From: Aureimonas sp. AU22 | GTDB lineage: Bacteria; Pseudomonadota; Alphaproteobacteria; Rhizobiales; Rhizobiaceae | Length of the DNA stretch: 64,000 nucleotides | NCBI RefSeq assembly: GCF_001463745.1 | Contig: NZ_BBWJ01000045.1 | Location: 1-64,000, forward strand | Direction of reading: 5' to 3' | Part shown: one piece after another, positions 16,083 through 24,583 of the stretch | Layout: the number at the start of each line of letters is the position of its first letter | How positions within the stretch are numbered: the first letter of the stretch is position 1 | The notes under the pieces: generated by a model | Databases searched by the model: none | What the model saw: the letters and a program-made list of their open reading frames with translations, nothing else | Told to the model about the DNA's origin: nothing | Program-made: the position numbers and the translations under genes

Positions 16083-18536
16083 GTGCTGATAGAGAAGATA
16101 GCGCCTCCGCGCGTCGATGCCAATATCGAAATGCCGCACGAGCCTGACCGTACCGAGATCGATCGCTTTGTTCGCTGGGTGCATGGTGTGGTGCTACGCG
16201 CATGCGGTGGCAACCCGCCTTCTCAAGGGAGATTGCAGGTCTCGGTTCTCAATCCAAAGACGGAAAGAGTTGAAGTGTCCGGTCGATTCCGGCCGGGCGA
16301 CCCGTCGCATATGAACGCGATGGCCGACAACATCGAGAAGAACGCTCGTAAAGGGCTGAACTGCTATTGCGAGCCACGGCTGGTGAACAAGAACGTCGAC
16401 CAGGGGCTTCGCGGCAAGGACGAAGACACGATCGGCGTATTCGCCCTGGTTGCCGACATTGATGTTTACCATGGAGACGACGCCAGCAACGAGATCGGCG
16501 AGCCAGCGCTCGTCGTGGCGTCGTCGGATACCGGCAGTGTCCATCGCTGGTACGCCTTCAACGAACTCGTCTCCGGTGACATCGCATCTCGGCTTGGTAA
16601 GCGCATGCGCTTGGCCGGCGGCGACACCAAGACCGGCAGCATATCGCAGCCCTACCGTGTCCCGGGCACGCCGAATTACCCGTCTGCGAAAAAGGTGCGT
16701 GAGCACGGCCGGAAGGTATCGGCGACGCGCGTCCTTCGCCTCAAGGAAACGGCCTACAAGCCGCAGGACTTCGCTGCTCTCTGGCCGCAGTTGCCTCCAC
16801 AAGCTGAACGGAAGGCGAAGCCGAGCGCGGCCGACGAGCGGTCGGCGCCGGACACTGTGGATGGCATTCGCGAGCTCATCGAGCGGATCCCGCGGTGGAT
16901 TCGGACGAGGCTCGAGGTTGACTCTGAGGACGTCGAAAACCTCACGAAGGGGGATCGATCGACGCACTTCTACAGCGTGACGGGGTTCCTGAAACGAGCA
17001 GGCTTCGGCCAGGCAGAGGTACTCGTGATCTGGGAAGCGCATCCCGATAGCGCGGCCCGCAAATACACGGACGGCCGGGAGGATCTGCCTGAACGGCTGT
17101 CGAAGATCTGGGATCAGCTCGAGCCGCCTCTTGATACCCAAGTGCTCGTTGCCACGTGGCTCGAGCCAGTCTCCGACGATCCAAACGCGACCGCAGCGGA
17201 TCGCAGGGTGGAGGTGCTCCCGAGCTTTGGCGATCTTCTGACAGAGAACGTTGCCGCGCAAATTTTCGCAGATCGGTTCGCTGGTAAGCTGCGCTTCGAT
17301 CACGATCGTGGAGCTTGGTACGCTTTCGACGGGGCGCGCTGGCGGCACGCTCGCGATGGGCGCGCGTATCAGTGGATCCGCGAGCTCGTGAGCGCTCTTG
17401 TGCGGGCTGAGAAGAAGGAGGTTCGGTTCATCGCCGAGCGGGCCAGCTTCGCTGGCAACGCGGAGAGGTTCGCGCGGGTCGATCCTCGTATCCGATGCAC
17501 GTCCGACATTTGGGATCAGGATCACTGGCTACTCGGCACGCCGGGCGGCACCGTAGATCTACGGACTGGCAAGTTGCGTCCCGCAGATCCAGCGGACGCC
17601 ATCACGAAGATCACCAGCGTCGCGCCGACGTCGATAGCGGACTGCCCACGTTGGCTGGCATTTCTCGACGAGGCTACGAGAGGTGACGCGGGGCTGATAG
17701 CCTATCTTCGCGTGTGGGCAGGCTACAGTCTGAGCGGCAGCACTCGCGAGCAGAAGCTGACGTTCCTCCACGGGCCAGGCGGCAACGGCAAAGGCTTGTT
17801 CTATGGCGCTTTGCTTCACGTGTTCGGCGAGTACGGAAAGATCGCGCCATTCTCGACGTTCGTCGCAAGCCGCAATGAGCAGCACCCGACAGCGCTCGCT
17901 TCGCTTCGTGGCGCACGCCTAGTCGTAGCCAGTGAGGTCGACAACAAGCAGGCGTTCGCCGAGGACCGGATCAAAAGTCTAACCGGCGGCGACCCGATCT
18001 CGGCCCGCTTTATGGCCAAGGACTTCTTTGAGTTCGAACCGACGGCGAAGATCATGCTCATCGGCAATAGCTTGCCGCGCCTAACCAACGTCGACGACGC
18101 AGCGCGGCGCCGTTTCCGTATCGTGCCGTTCGTGAACAAGCCGCGCGTCGTAGACATGCAGCTTGCCGACACGTTCAAGGCTGAGGCGCCCGGCATCCTC
18201 GCATGGACGATTGTCGGATGCCTCGAGTGGCAGGCGAGTGGCTTGCCCTATCCAGCCGCCGTGCGCGAGGCGACGGAAGGGTTCTTTGCCGAGCAAGACG
18301 TCTTCGGAGAATGGTTTGCCGCGTGCTGTTTAGAAACGGGGCGCGGAGAGATCACGGCGACAGCTGAACTTTACGCCAGCTGGCGCGCCTTCGCGAAGCA
18401 TGTCGGGGAAGAGGCAGGGCATCAAAGCCAGTTTGTCGCAACGCTAGAGCAGCGCGGCTTCGAACGGTTTCGGTCCAACAAGATGCGAGGCTTCCGCGGG
18501 ATCCGACTGCGGGTCGCCGAGGACGTTCGCGAGTGA
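16083..18536 (+). CDS. Phage/plasmid primase-helicase, P4/D5 family
   Basis: An 817-aa replication protein. The N-terminal third has a RepB-like archaeo-eukaryotic primase domain with the acidic pair in ALVADIDVYHG (about residues 122-131) and a downstream His/Arg region (GSVHRWYAFNE). The C-terminal half is a D5-type superfamily 3 helicase: Walker A FLHGPGGNGKGLFYG near residues 560-574, LVVASEVDNKQ (Walker B-like), KIMLIGNSLPRL (sensor) and DDAARRRFRIVPF (Arg finger). The start is a GTG at 16083 with a weak GGAG before it; an ATG at 16131 is an alternative. It would replicate the excised element. An inverted repeat at its 3' end may be the matching origin. Confidence 0.9.
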   Translation: MLIEKIAPPRVDANIEMPHEPDRTEIDRFVRWVHGVVLRACGGNPPSQGRLQVSVLNPKTERVEVSGRFRPGDPSHMNAMADNIEKNARKGLNCYCEPRLVNKNVDQGLRGKDEDTIGVFALVADIDVYHGDDASNEIGEPALVVASSDTGSVHRWYAFNELVSGDIASRLGKRMRLAGGDTKTGSISQPYRVPGTPNYPSAKKVREHGRKVSATRVLRLKETAYKPQDFAALWPQLPPQAERKAKPSAADERSAPDTVDGIRELIERIPRWIRTRLEVDSEDVENLTKGDRSTHFYSVTGFLKRAGFGQAEVLVIWEAHPDSAARKYTDGREDLPERLSKIWDQLEPPLDTQVLVATWLEPVSDDPNATAADRRVEVLPSFGDLLTENVAAQIFADRFAGKLRFDHDRGAWYAFDGARWRHARDGRAYQWIRELVSALVRAEKKEVRFIAERASFAGNAERFARVDPRIRCTSDIWDQDHWLLGTPGGTVDLRTGKLRPADPADAITKITSVAPTSIADCPRWLAFLDEATRGDAGLIAYLRVWAGYSLSGSTREQKLTFLHGPGGNGKGLFYGALLHVFGEYGKIAPFSTFVASRNEQHPTALASLRGARLVVASEVDNKQAFAEDRIKSLTGGDPISARFMAKDFFEFEPTAKIMLIGNSLPRLTNVDDAARRRFRIVPFVNKPRVVDMQLADTFKAEAPGILAWTIVGCLEWQASGLPYPAAVREATEGFFAEQDVFGEWFAACCLETGRGEITATAELYASWRAFAKHVGEEAGHQSQFVATLEQRGFERFRSNKMRGFRGIRLRVAEDVRE

Positions 18537-18626
18537 CAGACGGTGACGGGGGTTCCGGTTCCGTCTCATACGCGTATGCATGTGCGCGTGAGAGGGAGTC
18601 TGCAAGGGTGTCACCGTCCGTCACTC
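18531..18626. repeat. Long inverted repeat at the end of the primase gene
   Basis: Two 17-base arms (18531-18547 and 18610-18626) pair with one mismatch, across a 62-base loop. The left arm includes the primase stop codon. P4-type replicons often have origin sequences near the primase gene, so this may be an origin or a processing site; a simple transcript-end structure is the alternative. A second, shorter dyad (CCCGTCG/CGACGGG) lies just downstream near 18653-18682. Confidence 0.5.
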
Positions 18627-18840
18627 CCCGGCAGGTCCACCTCGCGCTGCCCCGTCGATGCCCCTCGATCGATCCCGACGGGAGGGGGGATCGAAAGTCG
18701 GCGCGGTCTTGGGGGTGTCCACCGACAGGGGTCCCATTCGCAGATTTTTTTCGCTCGTAAGAATTTAGCCCGCTAGCGCGTTCGGCTGCCCATGCCCGCA
18801 CCAGCACCTGCTACCCCGTACAACTGGAGAACCTCCCGCC
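18627..18840. other. Non-coding stretch after the primase
   Basis: No gene is seen here. Together with the inverted repeat it makes a gap of about 300 bases containing several TCGAT-rich short repeats. It ends in the weak ribosome binding site (GGAG) of the next gene. Confidence 0.35.
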
Positions 18841-19128
18841 ATGACGGCTAGCACGCTCCCCTCCCCCGTCCTGATGCGACCGGAAGAGATCATTTCGCTT
18901 AAGGAGGCGGCCTATCGCACCGGTAAGAACGAGAAAACGATCCGACGCTGGTGCAAGGAGGATGGCATCGGTCGACGCTCATCGCTGGGCGCTCCGTGGG
19001 AGATCTCAGCCGTAGCGCTCGAGGCGAAGCGATATGGAGATCGGGAGGCGCTCGACCTGCTCCGCGAGGGGCACCGAGACTCTCCGATCGTTACGCGCTA
19101 CTTCCTGTCGCTTGGCATCAGCTGCTGA
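18841..19128 (+). CDS. Helix-turn-helix DNA-binding protein
   Basis: A 95-aa protein. The segment ISLKEAAYRTGKNEKTIRRW followed by a basic wing region (CKEDGIGRRSSLGAPWEIS) is a MerR/excisionase-type winged helix-turn-helix. There are two possible starts: ATG 18841 (GGAG about 11 bases upstream) and ATG 18874. It lies between the primase and the tail genes and could regulate the late genes. The C-terminus (DSPIVTRYFLSLGIS) is unremarkable. Confidence 0.65.
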   Translation: MTASTLPSPVLMRPEEIISLKEAAYRTGKNEKTIRRWCKEDGIGRRSSLGAPWEISAVALEAKRYGDREALDLLREGHRDSPIVTRYFLSLGISC

Positions 19129-19244
19129 TCGTCCTGCCTCGCGCGCCCTCACATAGTGATTGTCCGCACATGTCCGGACGTGTCCAGTAACCAATAGCAA
19201 CTGCCACCACCACATGACTTTCGACAGAACGAAGGTCTCGGCTC

Positions 19245-19772
19245 ATGGCAACAGCTCAGCTTTTCCTCAGCGGCGCGCGTGTCACCAGTGGTTTCCGAGA
19301 AGCCATTCATGACGCGGCCAACCGTGCGGGCGTGACGCCGAACGAGTTCGCCATTCGAGCGGCGGCAGAGAAACTCGCGCGAGCCGGTCAAACGTTCCCG
19401 GGCGTCTTCCGCCGAGGCGACTTCGACGCTGGCGTCGATTCAAGTGCGGATAGCGGCCGAAGCCACGATAGGCAGGCTGGGGGCGCAGCTGATGGCTGCA
19501 GCAACAGTCACCCGCAAGCTCGTCGTCACGTCGGACACGTCAGGCCTGCAGAAGGGCGCGCGCGACGTCCAGTCATTCGGGCAGCAGACCGAGAGCGCGG
19601 CCGCGACGCTGAAGCGGATGAAGGCCGAGATGGACCCGGCCGCCTACAAGTCGCTGGCCGCTGGCATGAAGCCGGCCATCGAGGCCGAGCGTCAGATGGC
19701 TTCCATGACGAAGGCGCTGACCGCAGAGCTGAAGCCGTTCGGCGATGCGCTGCGCAAGCAGCAAACGGATAG
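19245..19772 (+). CDS. RHH-like small protein whose frame runs into the tape measure gene
   Basis: The first 55 residues look real: RVTSGFREAIHDAANRAGVT followed by PNEFAIRAAAEKLARAGQTF is typical of ribbon-helix-helix proteins and ends with a PGVFRRGDFD tail. From about 19440 the composition becomes a shadow of the tape measure gene, and the frame stays open to 19772. The true C-terminus has probably been lost, either by a deletion that joined early genes to tail genes or by a frameshift. The ATG at 19245 has a GAAGG sequence upstream. Confidence 0.45.
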   Translation: MATAQLFLSGARVTSGFREAIHDAANRAGVTPNEFAIRAAAEKLARAGQTFPGVFRRGDFDAGVDSSADSGRSHDRQAGGAADGCSNSHPQARRHVGHVRPAEGRARRPVIRAADRERGRDAEADEGRDGPGRLQVAGRWHEAGHRGRASDGFHDEGADRRAEAVRRCAAQAANG

Positions 19773-22617
19773 CCTGAAGGCTGCCGAGGCGGTCAACAAG
19801 CTCGCTTCGGCAGAGATGAAGCGTGCCGAAAACCTCCGTCGCGCCTACGACGACACGTACGCCAACGCCACCCGATTCCTGAAGGTAGAACAGGACGTCG
19901 CGCACCAGATCGGCCTTCGCAACCTGACGACCGAGCAGGGCAACGTCATCCTTGCGACCGCCGCGAAGCGCTTCGATCAGATGGGCAAGGGTGCCGAGGC
20001 TGCGAACCAGAACGTGAAGCTGACCTCCGGTCAGGTGCAGGGCCTCGGCTTCCAAATCAATGACATGGGCACGATGCTCGCGATGGGCGCGTCGCCGTTT
20101 CAGATCCTGGCTTCGCAGGCCGGTCAGGTCGTTCAGGTTCTGCAGGAAGGCGGTGGCGTAAAGGTCAGCATCGGCGCGATCGCGACCGCGGTCGGCGGCT
20201 TCGTCACCTCCCTTGGCCCGGTGGGCATCGCGCTCGGCGCGACGACGGCCGCGGCCGGCGCGCTGTGGCTTATGTCGGACGGGCCCGAGGCCAAAGCTGC
20301 GAAGAACTCGATGGACGAGTTCAAGCGGTTGATCGACAGCGTCCGTGACAGCTTCGGCGAGGCCGGCCGCGCTGCCGATCTCGTCTATTCGGCCGGAGCC
20401 AAGCTGACGCCGGGCATGGCTCTCGGCCAGCTCGTCGACAGCATGAAGACCGCCAAAGAGGAAATGAAGGCGGCCGTCGAGAACCTCGGCCGTGGCGAAG
20501 CGGTCCGGCTCGACATGGGCACGCTTGGCAGTGCCAGCGCTGTGCTCGACCTCTTCAACGGTGAGCTGCGCAACGCCCAGTCCGAGATCCGCGAACTTTA
20601 CGGGCAGTTCACCCGTGGCGAGATCGAGGCCAAGGCCTTCGTCGAACGCATGGCGATGATCCAGATCAAACCGGGCGCCAGCGACGAGGTCAAAGCGCTC
20701 GCCGGCGAGATGCGCCGTCTCGGCACCGACGTCTTGAACGCCGCCACGAACACGCAGGCCCTTCAGGCCGCTATGGATGCGATCGTGAACTCGCGCTCGC
20801 GCCTGCCCAAGCCCGCCGCCCAGGATCGGCCGGACAACGCCGGCCTCGAGCGTCGCTTCGGCGACCGGATCAATCCGGACGTCACGGACGATCTGCGCAA
20901 GCAGCTCGAGGACCAGGCGGCCGCGCTGACGAAGACCGAGACCGCGACCCGCTCCTATTCCGACGCCGTGGCCGAACAGAAGGCCAGCATCGAGAAGTCC
21001 GTCGCCGAGCTGCGGCTCCAGGTCGACATGTACGGCCAGAGCGAAGGTGCGATCGCCGCGGCCCGGTTCAAGCTCGACGCGATGACCGAGGCACAGCGCG
21101 CCTCGAACGACGCGAAGGCCGGCGCTATCGATCCGGCCCTCGTCGACCAGATCAACCGGGAGGCCGACGAGATCGGCCGCCTGACCGACAAGATCCGCAC
21201 GAACACGGCGGCCGAGCGTGAGCGTCAGAAGGCGGCCGAGGACGCCAAGCGTCAGCGTGAGCGCGTCGCCGAATTCACCGCTGACGTCGAGTTCGAGAGG
21301 TCGATCCTCGACTTTTCAGAGAACGAGCAGGAGATCCGCCAGATCATCCGCAACCTCGATGTCGACTTTTCCAGCTACGAGGGGCAGCGGCTCGCCGCCG
21401 CGATGCGCTTCAACGAGTCCGTGCGCGACCAGCAGGATGCGATGTCGGACATGGGCGAAGTAGCCTCCGACGTCTTTGGCGACATGATCGAAGCGCTCGG
21501 CAAAGGCGGGAGCCTGATCGACAACCTAGCTCAGGCACTGTCCGGGCTCGGGCAGAAGCTCGCCTCGGCCGGTCTGGACCGCATGTTCGGCGGCCTCTTC
21601 GGCGCCGGACAGCGGCATGCCGCGAACCAGAACAACATCGGCAACATCTTCACGGGCTCGCTTGCCTCGGTGCCGCCGAGCTCCTTCGTACCCGTACCGA
21701 CGCCTGCGGTGCGCGACACGACGCAGCGGCTCGCGCAGGGCGTCACGCAGTCGGTCTCGAACAACCTCCTGTCGTCGCTGCTCGGTGCCGGCAAGAGCGA
21801 GAGCCACATCTCGGGGCTGAACGCGCAGTTCGCGACCGCGCTCACCAATATGCTAGAGGCGGCGCCCGCCGCCGTGCAATCTGCGATCACGATCAACTCG
21901 GGCTTCCGGTCCGTCGCTCGGCAGGCCGAGCTCTTCGACGCGGCGCTGCAGAAGTATGGCTCTGTCGCGGCCGCCAGGCGCTGGGTCGCGCCTCCGGGGA
22001 ACTCTCAGCACAACAAGGGCATGGCCGCCGACTTCGGCTACGGCAACACGGCGGCGCGCAACTGGGTCCACCAGAACGCCGGGGCCTTCGGCCTCAAGTT
22101 CCCGATGGCCCATGAAAACTGGCACATCGAGCTCATTAACGGCCGGACCGGCAAGACCGGCGCCGTCGTCGACGAGCGCACGCTGTCGAAGGGCGTGAGT
22201 TCGGGCCTCGCCGACTATAGCCGCCGGGGCGGTCCCGAGAGCTACGGCGCCGGGCGCTTTGACGCTGGCAGCGCGGGTATGGCTTCCGGCTTGTCTCGCG
22301 GCCAGGCGGGCATGGGGGTACTCTTCGGTCTCGCTGGTATCGCCGGCAACGGATACGCGAGCGGCAGCCCGCTCATGAGCGGTATCTCCGGCTTGATGGG
22401 CGGCTACGAGCTCGCAGGCCAGTTCGGCGGTGCGCTCGGCCTCGGCGCGATGGCCAACCCGATCGGCATGGCGCTGGGCGCCGGTGTCGGCATCATTTCC
22501 TCCCCCGTTGGCAAGCGGAAGCGGGCGACCCTCGCCGACATGCAGCGCCGCTACGCCGAACACCTCGCGACGAAAGGAAACGACGATGACAGCGATCAAC
22601 GGCTTCTTGCAGCGTGA
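19492..22617 (+). CDS. Tail tape measure protein with embedded M15-peptidase-like domain
   Basis: A 1041-aa phage tail protein that sets tail length and is ejected first into the host. Residues 1-250 match the TMP N-terminal domain of lambdoid phages (VTRKLVVTSDTSGLQKGARD, GLGFQINDMGTMLAMGASPF, QILASQAGQVVQVLQ) and include a hydrophobic Gly/Ala segment near 230-260. Coiled-coil regions follow up to about 690. Residues 795-885 form a VanY/M15-like peptidase domain: SGFRSVARQAELFDAALQ, GNSQHNKGMAADF (His and Asp ligands) and HENWHIE (His ligand). The frame is open back to a GTG at 19444, but ATG 19492 gives the family N-terminus. The C-terminus is Gly/Ala-rich. Confidence 0.85.
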   Translation: MAAATVTRKLVVTSDTSGLQKGARDVQSFGQQTESAAATLKRMKAEMDPAAYKSLAAGMKPAIEAERQMASMTKALTAELKPFGDALRKQQTDSLKAAEAVNKLASAEMKRAENLRRAYDDTYANATRFLKVEQDVAHQIGLRNLTTEQGNVILATAAKRFDQMGKGAEAANQNVKLTSGQVQGLGFQINDMGTMLAMGASPFQILASQAGQVVQVLQEGGGVKVSIGAIATAVGGFVTSLGPVGIALGATTAAAGALWLMSDGPEAKAAKNSMDEFKRLIDSVRDSFGEAGRAADLVYSAGAKLTPGMALGQLVDSMKTAKEEMKAAVENLGRGEAVRLDMGTLGSASAVLDLFNGELRNAQSEIRELYGQFTRGEIEAKAFVERMAMIQIKPGASDEVKALAGEMRRLGTDVLNAATNTQALQAAMDAIVNSRSRLPKPAAQDRPDNAGLERRFGDRINPDVTDDLRKQLEDQAAALTKTETATRSYSDAVAEQKASIEKSVAELRLQVDMYGQSEGAIAAARFKLDAMTEAQRASNDAKAGAIDPALVDQINREADEIGRLTDKIRTNTAAERERQKAAEDAKRQRERVAEFTADVEFERSILDFSENEQEIRQIIRNLDVDFSSYEGQRLAAAMRFNESVRDQQDAMSDMGEVASDVFGDMIEALGKGGSLIDNLAQALSGLGQKLASAGLDRMFGGLFGAGQRHAANQNNIGNIFTGSLASVPPSSFVPVPTPAVRDTTQRLAQGVTQSVSNNLLSSLLGAGKSESHISGLNAQFATALTNMLEAAPAAVQSAITINSGFRSVARQAELFDAALQKYGSVAAARRWVAPPGNSQHNKGMAADFGYGNTAARNWVHQNAGAFGLKFPMAHENWHIELINGRTGKTGAVVDERTLSKGVSSGLADYSRRGGPESYGAGRFDAGSAGMASGLSRGQAGMGVLFGLAGIAGNGYASGSPLMSGISGLMGGYELAGQFGGALGLGAMANPIGMALGAGVGIISSPVGKRKRATLADMQRRYAEHLATKGNDDDSDQRLLAA

Positions 22618-23368
22618 CCGCGGGTTCCTGATGGCCGACGGCGCCTTCTACCTGTCCGACGGTACGCCGATGGGCTTCGGAAGCAAGATCGTCTCAATGC
22701 CCAAGCTTCACGCGGCAATCGCGGCGCGAGGGTACTCCCTGATCGCACCGACGATCGCGATGGAGATGGCGATCAAGTACGCTGATTTCGACGACATGCT
22801 CGACCGGGCCGACGATGATCTGACCGCGTGGGAAGGCACGCAGCGGGACTTCCTTCATTGTGTCGGCTTCCCCCATTTCGAACTGCACATGATGGGTTGG
22901 TCGAAGCGAGAGGCGCGCCCACGGTATGCGTGCTGGACGAACCAGCGCGAGGACGAAGAAGATAAGGTCGAGAGGCTCCACGAAGAGCCCGGGTGCCTCG
23001 TCTCGCCGTACCTGACGCCGGATGAGGAGCTGAAGGCATTGCCGAAAGTCGGCGTCTTCATGGGCGCTCCTGGCTTCCTCGACAGCTTTGATCCCATCCG
23101 CCACGGCGTTCCGATCATGCAGGCGCAGCGTCGCGACGTCGACGAACTCGATGGTCATGAGGAGAACGGCAAGGTTTGCATCGTCGGTGGCCACATCGAG
23201 GTGACGGAGATCGACGAAACGGGGATCTCGCAACGGGTTTTGCATCGCTGGGCCGATCAGACCGGCGTTCACGTGGAGCCAGAAGCGCTGTCTCCTAAGG
23301 ACATTCTCCGCGCCCGTATCGCCTTGCGCAACGCGCACCTCGAAGCTTCCGAGGAGCAGGCGGCATGA
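22586..23368 (+). CDS. Tail-region protein, possibly Ntn-hydrolase-like
   Basis: A 260-aa protein. The N-terminal part (LMADGAFYLSDGTPMGFGSK followed by a short hydrophobic segment and HAAIAARGYS) resembles the proteasome/Ntn-hydrolase-like proteins encoded near tail genes in some alphaproteobacterial phages; I consider this a weak fold-level guess. I chose the ATG at 22586, preceded by AAAGGA; the frame extends upstream inside the tape measure gene. It overlaps the end of the tape measure gene by 32 bases and the next gene by four. Confidence 0.65.
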   Translation: MTAINGFLQRDRGFLMADGAFYLSDGTPMGFGSKIVSMPKLHAAIAARGYSLIAPTIAMEMAIKYADFDDMLDRADDDLTAWEGTQRDFLHCVGFPHFELHMMGWSKREARPRYACWTNQREDEEDKVERLHEEPGCLVSPYLTPDEELKALPKVGVFMGAPGFLDSFDPIRHGVPIMQAQRRDVDELDGHEENGKVCIVGGHIEVTEIDETGISQRVLHRWADQTGVHVEPEALSPKDILRARIALRNAHLEASEEQAA

Positions 23369-23892
23369 ACCCGGGCACGGAGCTCGGCGAGCGCCTTTTC
23401 AACGAAGCCGACCAGGCTTGGCAGGAGCATCTCGCCAAGTCGCCCGAGGACGTTGGCGATCTCGTTCGGTTCTTCGGCCGGCTGCGGGAGAAGGCGGAAG
23501 AGTTGCCAGCCGCTGCCCGCCGCGAGCGGCTGCCGTTGTGGGAGGTCAAAGAAGCCTTTCGTGCTGCGGCCGAGAAGAATGTCCGCGCCACCGTCACGGA
23601 ATGGAAGGAACTCGCCGGTCGCGAGGCAGAAGTCTTCGACACGGTGATCGGAAAGTACGTTCCGGCCGCCACGCACGCCCTTATCTTTCCGAACCAGCCC
23701 CCGGCGTCAGCATGGAACGAGGGAATCTACGCGCTGCTGCATGAATCCTTGCAGCGTATCGCGCGTGAGATCGGGCTTGAAGCGCCGGATCATCCGCCGC
23801 CGGAGCGCGAGCCCCCGGCCTTGGAGCCTCCGCCCGGGCTCAATCGTCAGCATCGCCGCATGTGGCTTAAGCGAAACCGGAGGGCTGCCTGA
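23365..23892 (+). CDS. Hypothetical tail-region protein (175 aa)
   Basis: Unrecognised. It begins MNPGTELGERLFNEADQAWQ and is mostly helical. A Pro/Glu-rich linker (DHPPPEREPPALEPPPG) leads to a short basic tail NRQHRRMWLKRNRRAA, which could contact nucleic acid or a basic surface. The start overlaps the upstream stop (ATGA), and the stop overlaps the downstream start by one base. Likely a virion-assembly or accessory protein of the tail module. Confidence 0.6.
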   Translation: MNPGTELGERLFNEADQAWQEHLAKSPEDVGDLVRFFGRLREKAEELPAAARRERLPLWEVKEAFRAAAEKNVRATVTEWKELAGREAEVFDTVIGKYVPAATHALIFPNQPPASAWNEGIYALLHESLQRIAREIGLEAPDHPPPEREPPALEPPPGLNRQHRRMWLKRNRRAA

Positions 23893-24581
23893 TGTCCAGT
23901 CTCAAGAACAGCCTGCTCGTATCCTCCATGGCCAGCGCCCCGCCGCTGGCTTCCTTCCCCGGCTGGGCCGGGCCTGTCGTGCGGGCCAAGCGTCAGGCTG
24001 GCCAAGGCGATTCCCTGCTCAATCCAGCGCTACCGTTGGAAGGCACACGTAAGATCTTCGAAGCGCGCGTCGCCGCCGATGTAGTCAAGCTTGGCGCGCT
24101 GATCGTCGAAGCGCGGGAACTCGGCCTGGGGCTCGGTCGCTCGCTTTGCGAGCGCACCATTGCCAGCATCGAGGCCGATATCCTCGCTGTCCGGTTCGGC
24201 GAAGGCGATCCGGACCTCGCTGGCAACGTACCAGCCATCTTGAAGCGTTTCTCGACCGCCGCTCACGAAATCTTCGTCGTGCATCAGCTCTCCGACGGGC
24301 CGATGAACGAAGCCACCGTGGCGCACTGGATGGCTGCTCGCGGCGAGGTCGCAGTCGGCGCGCTGAAGTACGTCATCACGATCCTGGAACGTCATGGCGA
24401 GACGCTTGCCTTGGCCGTAGTTCCCGAGGAATGGGTCGACGATCTGAGCAACGTCGTGAAGGCCTTTGTCTTCCCCGGTGACGGTGACGCACCGAAAGAC
24501 GACGCCTGGCGTCAGGCGATCATTGAACGCTTTGACGCGATCCGTGCGCTCCTGCCTGAGCATCAGCCGGCGAGCTTCTGA
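23892..24581 (+). CDS. Hypothetical tail-region protein (229 aa)
   Basis: Unrecognised 229-aa protein with a helical core (KYVITILERHGETLALAVVP, EIFVVHQLSDGPMNEATVAH). It has no signal peptide and no membrane segment; the N-terminus (SSLKNSLLVSSMASAPPLAS) is loosely hydrophobic. It is coupled to the upstream gene by a one-base overlap and separated by only two bases from the next gene, so all four genes after the tape measure form one unit. Confidence 0.6.
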   Translation: MSSLKNSLLVSSMASAPPLASFPGWAGPVVRAKRQAGQGDSLLNPALPLEGTRKIFEARVAADVVKLGALIVEARELGLGLGRSLCERTIASIEADILAVRFGEGDPDLAGNVPAILKRFSTAAHEIFVVHQLSDGPMNEATVAHWMAARGEVAVGALKYVITILERHGETLALAVVPEEWVDDLSNVVKAFVFPGDGDAPKDDAWRQAIIERFDAIRALLPEHQPASF

Positions 24582-24583
24582 AC

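Noticed and set aside
16194-17525. Minus-strand frame of 443 codons opposite the primase.
   Set aside because: The primase has all its conserved motifs on the plus strand; the antisense frame has shadow-like Arg/Pro/Leu-rich composition.
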